Source: Grimontia kaedaensis (GTDB lineage Bacteria > Pseudomonadota > Gammaproteobacteria > Enterobacterales > Vibrionaceae). Taken from it: 64,000 nt of DNA. This document shows positions 1 through 9,376 of this stretch, in pieces (position 1 is the stretch's first letter; each line of letters opens with the position of its first letter). The notes under the pieces were generated by a model. That model was given only the letters and a program-made list of their open reading frames with translations, was not told the origin of the DNA and searched no databases. The DNA lies in the NCBI RefSeq assembly GCF_023746615.1, contig NZ_CP082276.1, positions 310,001-374,000 on the forward strand. The letters run 5' to 3'. The position numbers and the translations under genes were made by a program.

Positions 1-2017
1 CCGCATAAAGCGTTTCGAAATCTGCGGGGCTGGTGATCACAAACTGGATTGGCAAGCCGCCAGACGCGCCGGGTAACGAGGGCATTTGGTAAGCCGTGGC
101 GTTAATGCCGGGGAGTTTCTTCGCCTCTGCGTTGATATTGGCTGAGACTTCTTTCTGGCTGAGCGTCCGCTCTGTCCAGGGAATTAATGGGCCAATCGCG
201 ATGCCCTGACTACTTGTCGGCACGCCAATCATCGCCAGTGAAGCTTCGGCTTGTGGCTGTTTGGCGATGATGTTGGAAATCAGCTCCATGTTGGCCTGAA
301 TGTAGTCATTGTTGGAGGTGGAAGGCGTGCTGCCAATCACCACCACCACACCCTGATCTTCATCCGGCGCGAGCTGTGAAGGAATGAATTTGAATATCAC
401 CGGCAGTGAAGCAAACACCACAATGGCAAAGATGACGACGACGCGTTTGTGGTTAAGCACGGCCAGAAGCGCGTGGTGATATTGATTGGTGAGGCCACCG
501 AGTACCCGTTCAACGGTTTCTTCAAACTTACTCGGATGAGTGTGTGGCTTGAGCATTTTCGAGCACATCATTGGCGACAGCGTGAGTGCGACAAACCCTG
601 AGATAAACACTGAGCCTGCCAGCGTTAACGCGAATTCTTTAAACAGCGAGCCTGTCACGCCACCCATCAATGCGATGGGCGCGTAAACCGCTGCGAGAGT
701 GATCGTCATCGAGATAACCGGAACCGCAATTTCCCGCGTAGCTTCAATGGCGGCTTTAAAAGGCTTGGTGCCCATTTTGATGTGGCGGTCGACGTTTTCC
801 ACCACCACGATAGCGTCATCTACCACCAAGCCAATCGCCAATACCATGGCGAGCAGCGTCATCAGATTTAGGGTGAAGCCAAAAGCTTGCATCACGACCA
901 TGACGCCAATCAGTGACAGCGGAATAGTGACGATCGGGATCACCACAGCGCGGAAAGAACCAAGGAACAGGAGTATCACCACGATAACGATGACGGCTGC
1001 TTCAGCAATGGTTTTGACCACTTCATTGATGGAGTCAGTGATCGCCAAGGTGGAATCGTAAAGCACGCTTGCTTCAATGGTGGAGGGCAGGTTTTTCTGA
1101 ATGGATTCGAACAACACGCGAATGCCTGCGGCCACATCCAATGGATTCGCGGTGGGTGTGGCATTGATGCCGATGATCACCGCTTCCCGTCCATTAGCCA
1201 GTGCGCGCGAACTATCGCTACTTTTGCTGAGGTTCACTTCCGCCACATCACGAAGCTGCACCACCTGACCTTTGTAGCTTTTGATGACCAGATTCTTCAG
1301 GCCTGCAACCGTGTCGACCTGGCTATCAATGGTGCTGTTGAGCACGGTGAAGTAGCTTTTGAACTGACCAACCGCGGACTGGTAGTTGTTCTGTTGCAGT
1401 ATTCCAACTAGCTCAGAGGTCGAAAGATCGTATTGCCCCAACTTCTCCGGATCAGGCCAGATGCGTAGGGCAAACGGCGAGCCGCCCATCATGGTGATAT
1501 TGGAAACGCCGTTGACGGTCGAAAGCTGCGGATTGACCACCCGCTCGAGATAATCGGCGATCTGGCTGGAATTCAGGTCTCCACTGAAAAACGAGATATA
1601 CATGATGGATGTCGTGGAGCCTGTCGAAGAGGTAACAGAAGGGTTATAGGCCTCTTTGGGTAACTGGTTGGTAACGGAATTTATCTGCGAAAGCACGTTT
1701 GCCAGCGCCGCTTCTGGATTGGTATTTAGCATCATGTTCAGGGTAATGCTCGATGCTCCGAGTTGGCTGGCAGAGGTCATAAAGTCGAGGTTATCTACCT
1801 GCGACAAGGCTTGTTCAAGCGGCTGGGTGATGAAGCCTTCCACCAGTTCAGCATCGGCACCGGGATAGGGCGTGGTAACGGTGATCACCGTATTGGTCAT
1901 GTCCGGGTATTGCCGAACCTGCAAGTCTTTCATGGCGTTGAGGCCAAGTAAGAGCAGCAGAACACTTAACGATGCTGCCATGACGGGGCGATGGATGAAT
2001 ATGTCTGTGAAGCTCAT
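1..2017 (-). CDS. RND multidrug efflux permease (AcrB/MexF-like), C-terminus outside window
   Basis: Inner-membrane proton-driven exporter of the hydrophobe/amphiphile RND family; about 672 N-terminal residues are visible and the reading frame runs off the left edge. It opens with MSFTDIFIHRPV and the first membrane helix, as RND pumps do. The conserved TM4 motif GLVVDDAIVVVENVDRH is present, with the proton-relay aspartate pair at about residues 400-401. Porter-domain sequence and the second helix cluster (GGVTGSLFKEFALTLAGSV) follow. The ATG lies 10 bases after the stop of the adaptor gene, so the two are translated from one message in the order adaptor-pump. Substrate cannot be told from sequence. 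Confidence 0.93.
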   Translation of the reverse strand, partial: MSFTDIFIHRPVMAASLSVLLLLLGLNAMKDLQVRQYPDMTNTVITVTTPYPGADAELVEGFITQPLEQALSQVDNLDFMTSASQLGASSITLNMMLNTNPEAALANVLSQINSVTNQLPKEAYNPSVTSSTGSTTSIMYISFFSGDLNSSQIADYLERVVNPQLSTVNGVSNITMMGGSPFALRIWPDPEKLGQYDLSTSELVGILQQNNYQSAVGQFKSYFTVLNSTIDSQVDTVAGLKNLVIKSYKGQVVQLRDVAEVNLSKSSDSSRALANGREAVIIGINATPTANPLDVAAGIRVLFESIQKNLPSTIEASVLYDSTLAITDSINEVVKTIAEAAVIVIVVILLFLGSFRAVVIPIVTIPLSLIGVMVVMQAFGFTLNLMTLLAMVLAIGLVVDDAIVVVENVDRHIKMGTKPFKAAIEATREIAVPVISMTITLAAVYAPIALMGGVTGSLFKEFALTLAGSVFISGFVALTLSPMMCSKMLKPHTHPSKFEETVERVLGGLTNQYHHALLAVLNHKRVVVIFAIVVFASLPVIFKFIPSQLAPDEDQGVVVVIGSTPSTSNNDYIQANMELISNIIAKQPQAEASLAMIGVPTSSQGIAIGPLIPWTERTLSQKEVSANINAEAKKLPGINATAYQMPSLPGASGGLPIQFVITSPADFETLYA

Positions 2018-2027
2018 GATCTGTTCC

Positions 2028-3131
2028 TCACAGTTGCGGCATGCTGTCTGGTGTCGAAATCGGGTTGTCGACGATATTCACCTTGGTATTGTTGCCAAGG
2101 TTCAAAATGCCGGTCGTGACCACTTGTTCATCAAACTTCAAATTCCCTTTGACCAAGGCGAAGTTGCCATCCCGTTGCAGCACGTCAACCGTGACCTGCC
2201 GGACGCGGGTTTCATCGTCTTTCTTCTCTGCGACAAATACAGAATTCCCGTAGAGGGCGAAGACAATGGAGGTTTGCGGCACAACCACCTGGTTGTCCAA
2301 ATCTGACAGTGCAACATTCACTGCGGCGAACATTCCACCGCGCAGGGTTTTGTCTTCGTTGGGCAGCTCTGCCTGCACCATCACCAGACCGGTTTGGTCA
2401 CTGACCACTGGCTGAATGGCGTTGATCTTCCCTTTGTATTCACGACCTGGAAACGCTTCGACGGTCAGGGAAATGGCTTGTCCAACGGAAAGCTGGCCAA
2501 TCTCTGCCTGCGGCACGCTAAAACGAACCCGCATGACAGAGAGATCGTCGAGCCGGACAATGTCTGTGCCAGCAGAAACATACTGACCCAGATTGATATT
2601 GCGAATGCCGAGAACGCCGCTAAATGGCGCTTTGATTTCCCGCTGATTAATGGTCGCCTGCAGGCTTTCAATGTTTGCCTGCATGGCTTCGTATTTGGAC
2701 TGCGCTGCTTCAACGCTTTGCTCGGAGACTGAACGTTCCTGATAGAGCTTGCGCAGGCGGTTATAATCGTCCCGAACGGAAGGCAGTTGCACTTGCTGTG
2801 CTTTTAGCTGTGCTTTCTGAACGGAGGAATCAAGGCTGACCAACACAGTGCCGCTTTCCACATTGGCACCGTTTTCGAAGTTGATGGCGTTGACAATACC
2901 CGCCACTTCATTGGAGACAGAGACACCTTGGTTGGGCTCGATAAAGCCAATGGCTTTGATACCTTGTGGCCAAACCGTTGGCGTGAGCTTTTCAACCGTG
3001 ACCGGATAAACCGGCTCAGGCAGGTTAGCCAGTGTGGTCTCAATCTTTTTATTCACAAAGAGGTTAAAGCCAATCACGGTGCCAAAGGCTAGAACCGCGA
3101 TAACCACCATTCCAATAAACCATTTACTCAT
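2028..3131 (-). CDS. RND efflux periplasmic adaptor (membrane fusion protein, MexE/VexC-like)
   Basis: 367-residue adaptor linking the RND pump to an outer-membrane channel. The N-terminus has a single membrane anchor (about residues 5-25), followed by a lipoyl/barrel-sandwich half (IEPNQGVSVSNEVAGIV), a coiled-coil hairpin rich in Gln and Glu (about residues 90-150), the second lipoyl half (IKAPFSGVLGIRNINLGQYV), and beta-barrel and membrane-proximal domains. I chose the ATG at 3131 because GGGGAG lies 8 bases upstream; a longer frame starting at 3176 adds 15 residues that would precede the anchor. No outer-membrane channel gene is adjacent, so a TolC made elsewhere is likely used. Confidence 0.93.
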   Translation of the reverse strand: MSKWFIGMVVIAVLAFGTVIGFNLFVNKKIETTLANLPEPVYPVTVEKLTPTVWPQGIKAIGFIEPNQGVSVSNEVAGIVNAINFENGANVESGTVLVSLDSSVQKAQLKAQQVQLPSVRDDYNRLRKLYQERSVSEQSVEAAQSKYEAMQANIESLQATINQREIKAPFSGVLGIRNINLGQYVSAGTDIVRLDDLSVMRVRFSVPQAEIGQLSVGQAISLTVEAFPGREYKGKINAIQPVVSDQTGLVMVQAELPNEDKTLRGGMFAAVNVALSDLDNQVVVPQTSIVFALYGNSVFVAEKKDDETRVRQVTVDVLQRDGNFALVKGNLKFDEQVVTTGILNLGNNTKVNIVDNPISTPDSMPQL

Positions 3132-3437
3132 GCGTGGATCTCCCCGGCGACATGTTGCGGTTTGGCATTGTTTCAACGAAAAAAGGCAGCGTCGCCAATA
3201 CTGGCGAAAAGAGAGGAAGAACGGCGTGCATTGGCATGTTTGAAATGCCGGAAACCTTTTGGTGAACAGCGTACCGCTTCATGCAGACTCACTTTAAACA
3301 GCGACGAATGCGGAAAGTATTATGCAACCTGTGATAGTGCCGTGTTTATAAGTTGGGACAGAACGAAGTTCTTAGGAAATGAGTAAGGCGAATAAAGAGG
3401 GAGGCGAACGCCTCCCTTTGAGATAATGAATGTGCTG
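3132..3437. other. Intergenic region between the RND operon and the proX-like gene
   Basis: About 300 bases without a supported gene. It should hold the promoter of the leftward RND operon and contains the terminator of the proX-like gene at 3394-3419. Short open frames here lack ribosome binding sites and recognisable products. I found no clear regulator operator. Confidence 0.6.
3394..3419 (-). terminator. Rho-independent-type terminator of the proX-like gene
   Basis: An 8-bp G+C-rich stem (3399-3406 pairing with 3409-3416) sits about 20 bases after the stop codon of the leftward binding-protein gene. It is flanked by A/T-rich tracts, with a short T-rich tail on the minus strand. Confidence 0.75.
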
Positions 3438-4424
3438 TTACATTGCCGCTTTTACTTTCTCAGCCACGTCTGCCGGTACCCATTGGGTCCAAACTTGTGG
3501 GTAGGATTCGAGGAATTCAAACGCAGCGATTTCACCGTCTGCCTGATTTTCTTCCATCCACGCCATCATGGCGCTCATATCAGTATTCGAGTAAGCGCGG
3601 TTGCTGATGTAGTGATATGCGGCTGGGGATTCCGTCGCAAAGCTTTCTGTGGTGATGGTGTTCACGGCAGATGGTGGGTACGCCGTCACTTTCGGGTCGG
3701 TACAGTCAGCTTGTGTAATACAGCTTTCGTAGTGCGCGGAATCTGCCGGTACACCGAAATCGACTTTCACCATGTCATAGCGACCCAGAACAGGTGTTGG
3801 TGACCAGTAATAACCAAACCATGAGTTCTCGCGATCATTTGCGCGGGCAATTGAACCTGCCAGCGCTGCGCCTGAACCTGGGTCAATCATTTCAAAGCCG
3901 GCTTCTTCAAGGTCAAGGGCATCAAAAAGATGACCTGCAGTGATCTGGCATGTCCAACCAGCAGGGCAGGTCATAAAGCCTGATTTGGAATCATCTTCAG
4001 GGTGAGGGAAAAGCTTGGCGTTGGCTTTTATGCCTTCAATTGTCGCGAGTTCTGGATTTTTGTCGACCATGTATTTTGGTATCCAGAAGCCTTCTTCACC
4101 ACCTTCAGCAAACGCGGGGCCAGCAAAGCGTAGTTTCTTCGCATCAACGCCTTTTTGCAGCATTTCTTTGTGGGAGTTACTCCAAAACTCCGGGGCGATA
4201 TCAGGCTCGCCTTTTTCGGTCATCGATACACCGGTTGGCATGGTATCCCCAGGAACCAGTTCGGCGTTACAACCATATCCGTTTTCCAGAATGAACTGAT
4301 CCACATGTGCCATCAGGGTAGCAGAGTTCCAATTCATATCAGCGATGGTGACATCACCACACTCATCAGCAGAAGCAAAGGCGGAAAGCGCCAGAAGCGC
4401 AAAAGGTATGTAGCGGGATTGCAT
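3438..4424 (-). CDS. Glycine betaine/choline-type ABC substrate-binding protein (ProX/OpuAC family)
   Basis: Periplasmic solute receptor of about 328 residues. It has a clear signal peptide (MQSRYIPFALLALSAFASA, then DECGD). The body fits the OpuAC fold for quaternary amines, with aromatic residues suited to a betaine cage (EFWSNSH, GEEGFWIPKYM, SWFGYYWSP) and Cys pairs as seen in periplasmic members (FMTCPAGWTC). ATG 4424 has GGAG nine bases upstream; an ATG at 4439 is in frame but lacks a site. No ProV or ProW gene is adjacent, so it is an orphan receptor that presumably serves a permease encoded elsewhere. It is divergent from the polyamine-type importer. Confidence 0.88.
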   Translation of the reverse strand: MQSRYIPFALLALSAFASADECGDVTIADMNWNSATLMAHVDQFILENGYGCNAELVPGDTMPTGVSMTEKGEPDIAPEFWSNSHKEMLQKGVDAKKLRFAGPAFAEGGEEGFWIPKYMVDKNPELATIEGIKANAKLFPHPEDDSKSGFMTCPAGWTCQITAGHLFDALDLEEAGFEMIDPGSGAALAGSIARANDRENSWFGYYWSPTPVLGRYDMVKVDFGVPADSAHYESCITQADCTDPKVTAYPPSAVNTITTESFATESPAAYHYISNRAYSNTDMSAMMAWMEENQADGEIAAFEFLESYPQVWTQWVPADVAEKVKAAM

Positions 4425-4681
4425 AGAGAGCGACTCCATTCTCGGGTGTATCGTCGTTTAATTGTGGGTTCCAAGATATCAAAAGCGTTGGAAAATATAA
4501 GTAATAACTAATGGTAATCGTGATTTTTTTGGCATTTGAATCAACATCAAGTCAGTGCAATGTTTCACACTTTAAGTGAGTGCTCATGATCCGTCTCTCA
4601 CTCGCGTGGTCGCTTTTTGATCATTGTTAAAACCGTGTTATAGGCTCTAAATGATTAGTGATGTAAAGGAATGCGTAATTT

Positions 4682-5794
4682 ATGCAGCAGAGTGGGAGCG
4701 ATGGGAATTCCGGGATGCCTTTTGTGCGCTTTGATAATGTACAAAAAAGCTATGACGGAAGAACCTTGGTGGTCAAAGGATTTGAGATGGATATCGAGCA
4801 AGGTGAGTTCATCACACTGCTGGGGCCTTCAGGTTCAGGTAAATCAACGGTTCTAATGATGATGGCGGGCTTCGAGCAGCCTACTCATGGTGAAATCTAC
4901 CTGAACGGCAATCCGATCAAAAAGCTGCCGCCACACAAACGTGGTATTGGATTGGTGTTCCAAAACTATGCACTTTTCCCTCATATGACGGTAGAGGAAA
5001 ACCTCGCATTTCCTCTGCAGGTCAGAAATCTGTCTAAATCTGAAATCGAAAAAAAGGTAAAGCGTGCTTTGGATATGGTGCGCTTGTCTGATTTTGGTCA
5101 TCGCCGTCCGGCACATCTTTCCGGTGGTCAGCAGCAACGTGTGGCGGTTGCCCGCGCACTGGTGTTTGAACCTGAGCTGGTGCTAATGGATGAACCACTT
5201 GGCGCACTGGATAAAAACCTTCGTGAAGAAATGCAGTACGAGATCAAACATATTCAGGAAGATCTCGGCGTGACCATGATTTACGTTACTCACGATCAGT
5301 CAGAAGCGCTGACCATGTCAGACCGCATTGCAGTTTTTAACGATGGTGTAGTGCAACAGCTGGCAACACCAGAAGAGCTTTATGAGCGCCCGGTTAACGC
5401 TTTTGTCGCGCAGTTTATTGGTGAGAATAACCGTCTGCGCGGCGATGTGATTTCAATGAATGAGCAGGCTTGTCAGGTCAAAATCCCCAACGGCGATATC
5501 ATCACCGCTAAACCCGTGGCTGTGGGCAGTACTGGCGAACAATCCACCCTTTCCCTCCGCCCAGAACGCATTGTGATTAATCCAGAGCAGGGCGTGCTTT
5601 CCAATATTTTTGACGCCAAGGTAGAAGAAGTGATTTACCTCGGCGATCACCTGCGTACCCGCGTCTCAGTATGCGAGAGCGATGAATTCATTATTAAAAC
5701 CCCCAATGCGGAAGGGCACCCGAACCTTCAGCGTGGCGATACCATTCGCATTGGCTGGTCGGAAGAAGATTGCAGGGCGTTGGACGCCTCGTAA
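4682..5794 (+). CDS. ABC importer ATPase, polyamine type (PotA-like)
   Basis: 370-residue cytoplasmic ATPase that energises the two downstream permeases. Motifs are complete: Walker A GPSGSGKST, Q-loop VFQNYALFPHMT, signature LSGGQQQR, Walker B LVLMDEPLGALD and H-loop VTHDQSEA. A C-terminal TOBE domain follows (LRPERIVI, then YLGDHLRTRV), as in spermidine/putrescine, thiamine and iron importers. It is the first gene of the ATPase, receptor, permease, permease operon. ATG 4682 has AAAGGA upstream; an in-frame ATG at 4715 just before the conserved PFVRFDNV is an alternative start. The substrate is inferred from the receptor and permease families only. Confidence 0.92.
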   Translation: MQQSGSDGNSGMPFVRFDNVQKSYDGRTLVVKGFEMDIEQGEFITLLGPSGSGKSTVLMMMAGFEQPTHGEIYLNGNPIKKLPPHKRGIGLVFQNYALFPHMTVEENLAFPLQVRNLSKSEIEKKVKRALDMVRLSDFGHRRPAHLSGGQQQRVAVARALVFEPELVLMDEPLGALDKNLREEMQYEIKHIQEDLGVTMIYVTHDQSEALTMSDRIAVFNDGVVQQLATPEELYERPVNAFVAQFIGENNRLRGDVISMNEQACQVKIPNGDIITAKPVAVGSTGEQSTLSLRPERIVINPEQGVLSNIFDAKVEEVIYLGDHLRTRVSVCESDEFIIKTPNAEGHPNLQRGDTIRIGWSEEDCRALDAS

Positions 5795-5943
5795 GGAAAC
5801 ATCTAGCACAAGTGCTTTGTGCAGGGCTCGACAACTGATTTGGGTTAGTAAGGAACGCAGTTTTTCTGTCGTGGTGACGCGCAGATTTTGATTCCTGCTC
5901 ATGCTCAGACGTAAACAAGCGAAAGACTTGAGGAGAAGGGAAA

Positions 5944-7026
5944 ATGAAAAAACTCGCGTTAAACGTTGCCATTCTGGCAGGCGTTGCAAGCATGGCGACT
6001 CACGCTGTAGCCGATGAAACCTTGAATGTTGTTTCTTGGGGTGGTGCCTACACCGCCAGCCAAACTAAGGCTTACCACGAACCTTGGACTGAAAAAACCG
6101 GTACCAAGGTTATCAATATCGATAAATCTCAGAATGGCCTTTCAGGTCTGCGCGCACAGGTTGAATCTGGCAACGTGACTTGGGACTTGGTAGACATCCT
6201 GCCTTCAGACGCAATTGTTGCGTGTGACGAAGGTCTGGCTGAGCCGCTGGATCACGATACCTTGTTGGCGGCAGCACCAGATGGCACGCCAGCAACCAAG
6301 GACTTCCTGGCAGGCTCACTGAGTGAGTGTTTTGTTCCGTCTATTGTTTATTCAAACATCGTAGCCTACAACAAAGAGATGTTTGATAAGGCGCCTACCA
6401 AAATCGACGATGTGTTCGATCTGAAAAACTTCCCGGGTAAGCGTTCGCTGCAGAAAAAACCGATCAACAACCTTGAGTGGGCTTTGATTGCAGATGGCGT
6501 GGCAGCAGAAGACGTGTATGACGTGCTGAGCACCGAAGAGGGCGTACAGCGCGCATTTAAGAAGCTTGATACCATCAAAGACAATGTGATTTGGTGGGAA
6601 GAAGGTGCACAACCACCACAACTTCTTGCTGACAAAGAAGTGGCGTTCGCTTCTGCCTACAATGGCCGTATCTTCAATGCAGCCGTGAACGAGAAGCAAC
6701 CGTTCGAGATTATCTGGGATGGTCAGGTGTTCGAGCTGGATGGCTGGGTTGTACCAAAAGGCAAGCTGGACAAGGTGAAAGACTACCTGCGCTTCGCAAC
6801 GGACTCACAACGTCTTGCCGATCAGGCGAAATACATCTCTTATGGTCCTGCGCGTAACTCTTCTGCAGCCATGGTCACAACCCATGCTGAGACGGGTATC
6901 GACATGAAACCACACATGCCGACCTATGGACCAAACTTCAAAACCGCGATTCCAAAAGACGATGAGTTCTGGGCAGATAACGGTGATGAGCTGGCTCAGC
7001 GTTTCAACGCTTGGTTAGCGAAGTAA
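5944..7026 (+). CDS. Polyamine-type ABC substrate-binding protein (PotD/PotF-like)
   Basis: 360-residue periplasmic receptor with signal peptide (MKKLALNVAILAGVASMATHAVA, about 23 residues) and the family opening LNVVSWGGAYTASQ. The PotD-like fold continues through VYSNIVAYNKEMF and FPGKRSLQKKP to DNVIWWEEGAQ. Ligand-site aromatics are plausible, but the ligand (putrescine, spermidine or a related cationic compound) cannot be fixed. A strong site, GAGGAGAAGG, precedes the ATG. A terminator at 7039-7079 directly after the stop would let this receptor be made in excess over the permeases, as is usual for binding proteins. Confidence 0.9.
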   Translation: MKKLALNVAILAGVASMATHAVADETLNVVSWGGAYTASQTKAYHEPWTEKTGTKVINIDKSQNGLSGLRAQVESGNVTWDLVDILPSDAIVACDEGLAEPLDHDTLLAAAPDGTPATKDFLAGSLSECFVPSIVYSNIVAYNKEMFDKAPTKIDDVFDLKNFPGKRSLQKKPINNLEWALIADGVAAEDVYDVLSTEEGVQRAFKKLDTIKDNVIWWEEGAQPPQLLADKEVAFASAYNGRIFNAAVNEKQPFEIIWDGQVFELDGWVVPKGKLDKVKDYLRFATDSQRLADQAKYISYGPARNSSAAMVTTHAETGIDMKPHMPTYGPNFKTAIPKDDEFWADNGDELAQRFNAWLAK

Positions 7027-7038
7027 TCTGAAGTAATT

Positions 7039-7079
7039 GGCGGGTTTCTGAAAGGAAGCCCGCCGTTTTTGTTTTTATT
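7039..7079 (+). terminator. Internal terminator between receptor and permease genes
   Basis: GGCGGG (7039-7044) pairs with CCCGCC (7059-7064) and is followed by a long T-rich tail (GTTTTTGTTTTTATTT). It lies inside a four-gene operon, so it probably acts as a partial terminator that sets receptor-to-permease stoichiometry. Confidence 0.85.
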
Positions 7080-7097
7080 TGAAGTTGGGAGAGTCTG

Positions 7098-8354
7098 GTG
7101 CAGGGAAGTCCAGTCAATGAAATAACCACAGCTGATGGAGTATCGCTGAGAGTCAGTCAGCAGCGCTCTATCCGTCGCAACAAAATCAGGGCATTTTTGT
7201 TGGTATCGCCGCTACTGATCTTTTTGCTGGTGGCTTTTGTATTCCCCATCGTTGACATGCTTCAACGCAGTGTCGAAAACCCTGAAGTCTCTACCTATCT
7301 TCCGAACACCAAAGCCGCGCTGCAAGACTGGAATGGCGAAGAGCTGCCCGGTGAAGAAACTTATGCCGCTTTGGTGCAAGATCTGAAAATCGGCGCTGAA
7401 GCGCGCAATATCGGTAAAGTGGCGTCACGCCTGAACTATGCAAAATCCGGTATGCGTTCGCTGATCATGAAATCAGCGCGAAAATCCAAACGCCTCAACG
7501 AAGGCCCTTACAAAGAAGCGATGGCAAAAATCGACAAGCGCTGGATGGACATTACGGTCTGGCAGCTGATTGAACGTGAGTCGTCGCCTTATACGCTTTC
7601 TTACTACCTGAATGCGGTTGATCTTAAATACGGCGATGACGGCAGTATCGTCGCCCAGCCTGAACATCTACAAATTTACAATGCCCTATTCTGGCGAACG
7701 CTCTACATGAGTATGAGCATTACTTTCCTTTGTCTGCTCTTGGGCTACCCAGTTGCTTACTTGTTGGCGAACCTGCCAATGAAACAGGCGAACCTTTTGA
7801 TGATTTTGGTTCTGCTGCCGTTCTGGACGTCACTTTTGGTGCGCACTGCCACCTGGATTGCGATTTTGCAGCAACAAGGTGTACTGAATGATCTCATGGT
7901 GGGGGCTGGCATTCTGGATGACGAAAACCGAATACAGATGATTTACAACCAGACGGGTACGCTGGTGGCGATGACACACATTCTGCTGCCCTTTATGATC
8001 CTGCCGCTCTACTCCGTTATGAAAACCATCTCTCCGAGTTATATGCGGGCTGCGCGCTCGATGGGGGCGACGCAAACCATGGCGTTTCGCCGTGTTTACT
8101 TCCCGCAAACGCTGCCGGGTATCGGCGCTGGTTCTATCTTGGTGTTTATCCTCTCGATTGGTTACTACATCACACCAGCCTTGGTGGGTGGTCAAACAGG
8201 GACCTTTATCACCAACTTCATTGCTTACCACATGCAGACTTCGCTCAACTGGGGTTTGGCGGCGGCTATCGCTTCCATCCTGCTGATTGTGGTGATCTTG
8301 CTATATTGGGTTTACAACCGCCTTATCGGCGTCGACAACGTGAAGTTAGGGTAA
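7098..8354 (+). CDS. ABC importer permease 1 (PotB-like) with a large N-terminal insertion
   Basis: 418-residue inner-membrane permease. The C-terminal half is a standard six-helix type I importer unit with an EAA loop region (MRAARSMGATQTMAFRRVYFPQTLPG). Between the first helix (about residues 32-52) and the second (about 198-220) lies a roughly 140-residue hydrophilic stretch, so the protein is well over 100 residues longer than a typical PotB. The start is GTG at 7098 with GGGAGAG upstream. It pairs with the next gene, whose start lies 10 bases after this stop. Confidence 0.9.
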   Translation: MQGSPVNEITTADGVSLRVSQQRSIRRNKIRAFLLVSPLLIFLLVAFVFPIVDMLQRSVENPEVSTYLPNTKAALQDWNGEELPGEETYAALVQDLKIGAEARNIGKVASRLNYAKSGMRSLIMKSARKSKRLNEGPYKEAMAKIDKRWMDITVWQLIERESSPYTLSYYLNAVDLKYGDDGSIVAQPEHLQIYNALFWRTLYMSMSITFLCLLLGYPVAYLLANLPMKQANLLMILVLLPFWTSLLVRTATWIAILQQQGVLNDLMVGAGILDDENRIQMIYNQTGTLVAMTHILLPFMILPLYSVMKTISPSYMRAARSMGATQTMAFRRVYFPQTLPGIGAGSILVFILSIGYYITPALVGGQTGTFITNFIAYHMQTSLNWGLAAAIASILLIVVILLYWVYNRLIGVDNVKLG

Positions 8355-8364
8355 GGAGGACAAG

Positions 8365-9213
8365 ATGGCTTTACCTGAATGCGCAACCACAGGCGAAAAA
8401 GTTTGGTATGTGGTGTTTCGCCTCATCTGTGCGGCGATTTTCCTGTTCTTGATTGGCCCCTTGTTGGTCATCATTCCTTTGAGTTTCAACGCCGAACCGT
8501 ACTTTACGTTTACACCTGAAATGCTAAGTTTTGACCCTGCCGGATATTCGCTTCGCTGGTACGACGATTTCTTCACCTCTGAGGCGTGGCAAACGGCGGT
8601 CAAAAACAGTGTGATTGTGGCGATTGCTTCCACTTTGTTGGCGACGGTACTGGGAACCATTGCGGCGCTTGGGCTTTCCAGCCGTTACATGCCTTACAAA
8701 GACGCGATCATGGCCATTCTTATCTCGCCAATGATTGTGCCTTTGATTATCTCCGCTGCGGCGATGTTCTTTTTCTTCTCCCGTTTCCAGCTTACCCAAA
8801 CCTATGTGGGCGTGATCTTGGCGCATACTGCGTTAGGTATTCCGTTCGTGGTGATTACCGTAACCGCGACGCTGAGTGGTTTTGACCATTCCTTGACCCG
8901 CGCGTCGGCAAGCTTGGGGGCGAATCCGGTTCAGACTTTCTTCAAAGTGGTCCTGCCGTTGGTTACGCCTGGGGTTATCTCTGGCGCGCTGTTCGCTTTT
9001 ATCACATCATTTGATGAAGTGGTCGTGGTGCTCTTTATTGCAGGGCCAGAACAGACGACGCTGCCGATTCAGATGTGGTCGGGAATACGGGAAGAGATCA
9101 GCCCAACCATATTGGCCGCTGCAACCCTGCTGGTGGTGTTATCTATCGCTTTGCTGACAACCTTGGAATTCCTCCGCCGACGCAGTGCAAAGATGCGGGG
9201 CATTGAAGAGTAA
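8365..9213 (+). CDS. ABC importer permease 2 (PotC-like)
   Basis: 282-residue inner-membrane permease with six predicted helices and the EAA-type loop (RASASLGANPVQTFFKVVLPLVTPG). AAGGAGG lies just upstream of the ATG. It is the last gene of the importer operon and is followed by a strong terminator. Length and sequence fit the PotC/YdcV group. Confidence 0.92.
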   Translation: MALPECATTGEKVWYVVFRLICAAIFLFLIGPLLVIIPLSFNAEPYFTFTPEMLSFDPAGYSLRWYDDFFTSEAWQTAVKNSVIVAIASTLLATVLGTIAALGLSSRYMPYKDAIMAILISPMIVPLIISAAAMFFFFSRFQLTQTYVGVILAHTALGIPFVVITVTATLSGFDHSLTRASASLGANPVQTFFKVVLPLVTPGVISGALFAFITSFDEVVVVLFIAGPEQTTLPIQMWSGIREEISPTILAAATLLVVLSIALLTTLEFLRRRSAKMRGIEE

Positions 9214-9231
9214 GCTTTACTTGATAGAGTC

Positions 9232-9264
9232 AAAACACCCGCTTTGTGCGGGTGTTTTCTTTTT
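9232..9264 (+). terminator. Terminator of the polyamine-type ABC operon
   Basis: An 11-bp perfect stem (9232-9242 with 9248-9258), a 5-base loop and a T-rich tail, 18 bases after the last permease stop codon. Confidence 0.9.
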
Positions 9265-9376
9265 CCCATCTTTCTTTCATCTGTATCCCAACTCTCTCAA
9301 CTAATTTCATTTCCATCTGGCACCTATGCAGGGTGGTGTTGCTTACATGGCGTGTCGCTAACAGAGGATGCAAGGA

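Noticed and set aside
699..1061. 120-codon plus-strand frame opposite the RND pump
   Set aside because: Ser/Thr/Ile-rich antisense shadow of the RND membrane helices.
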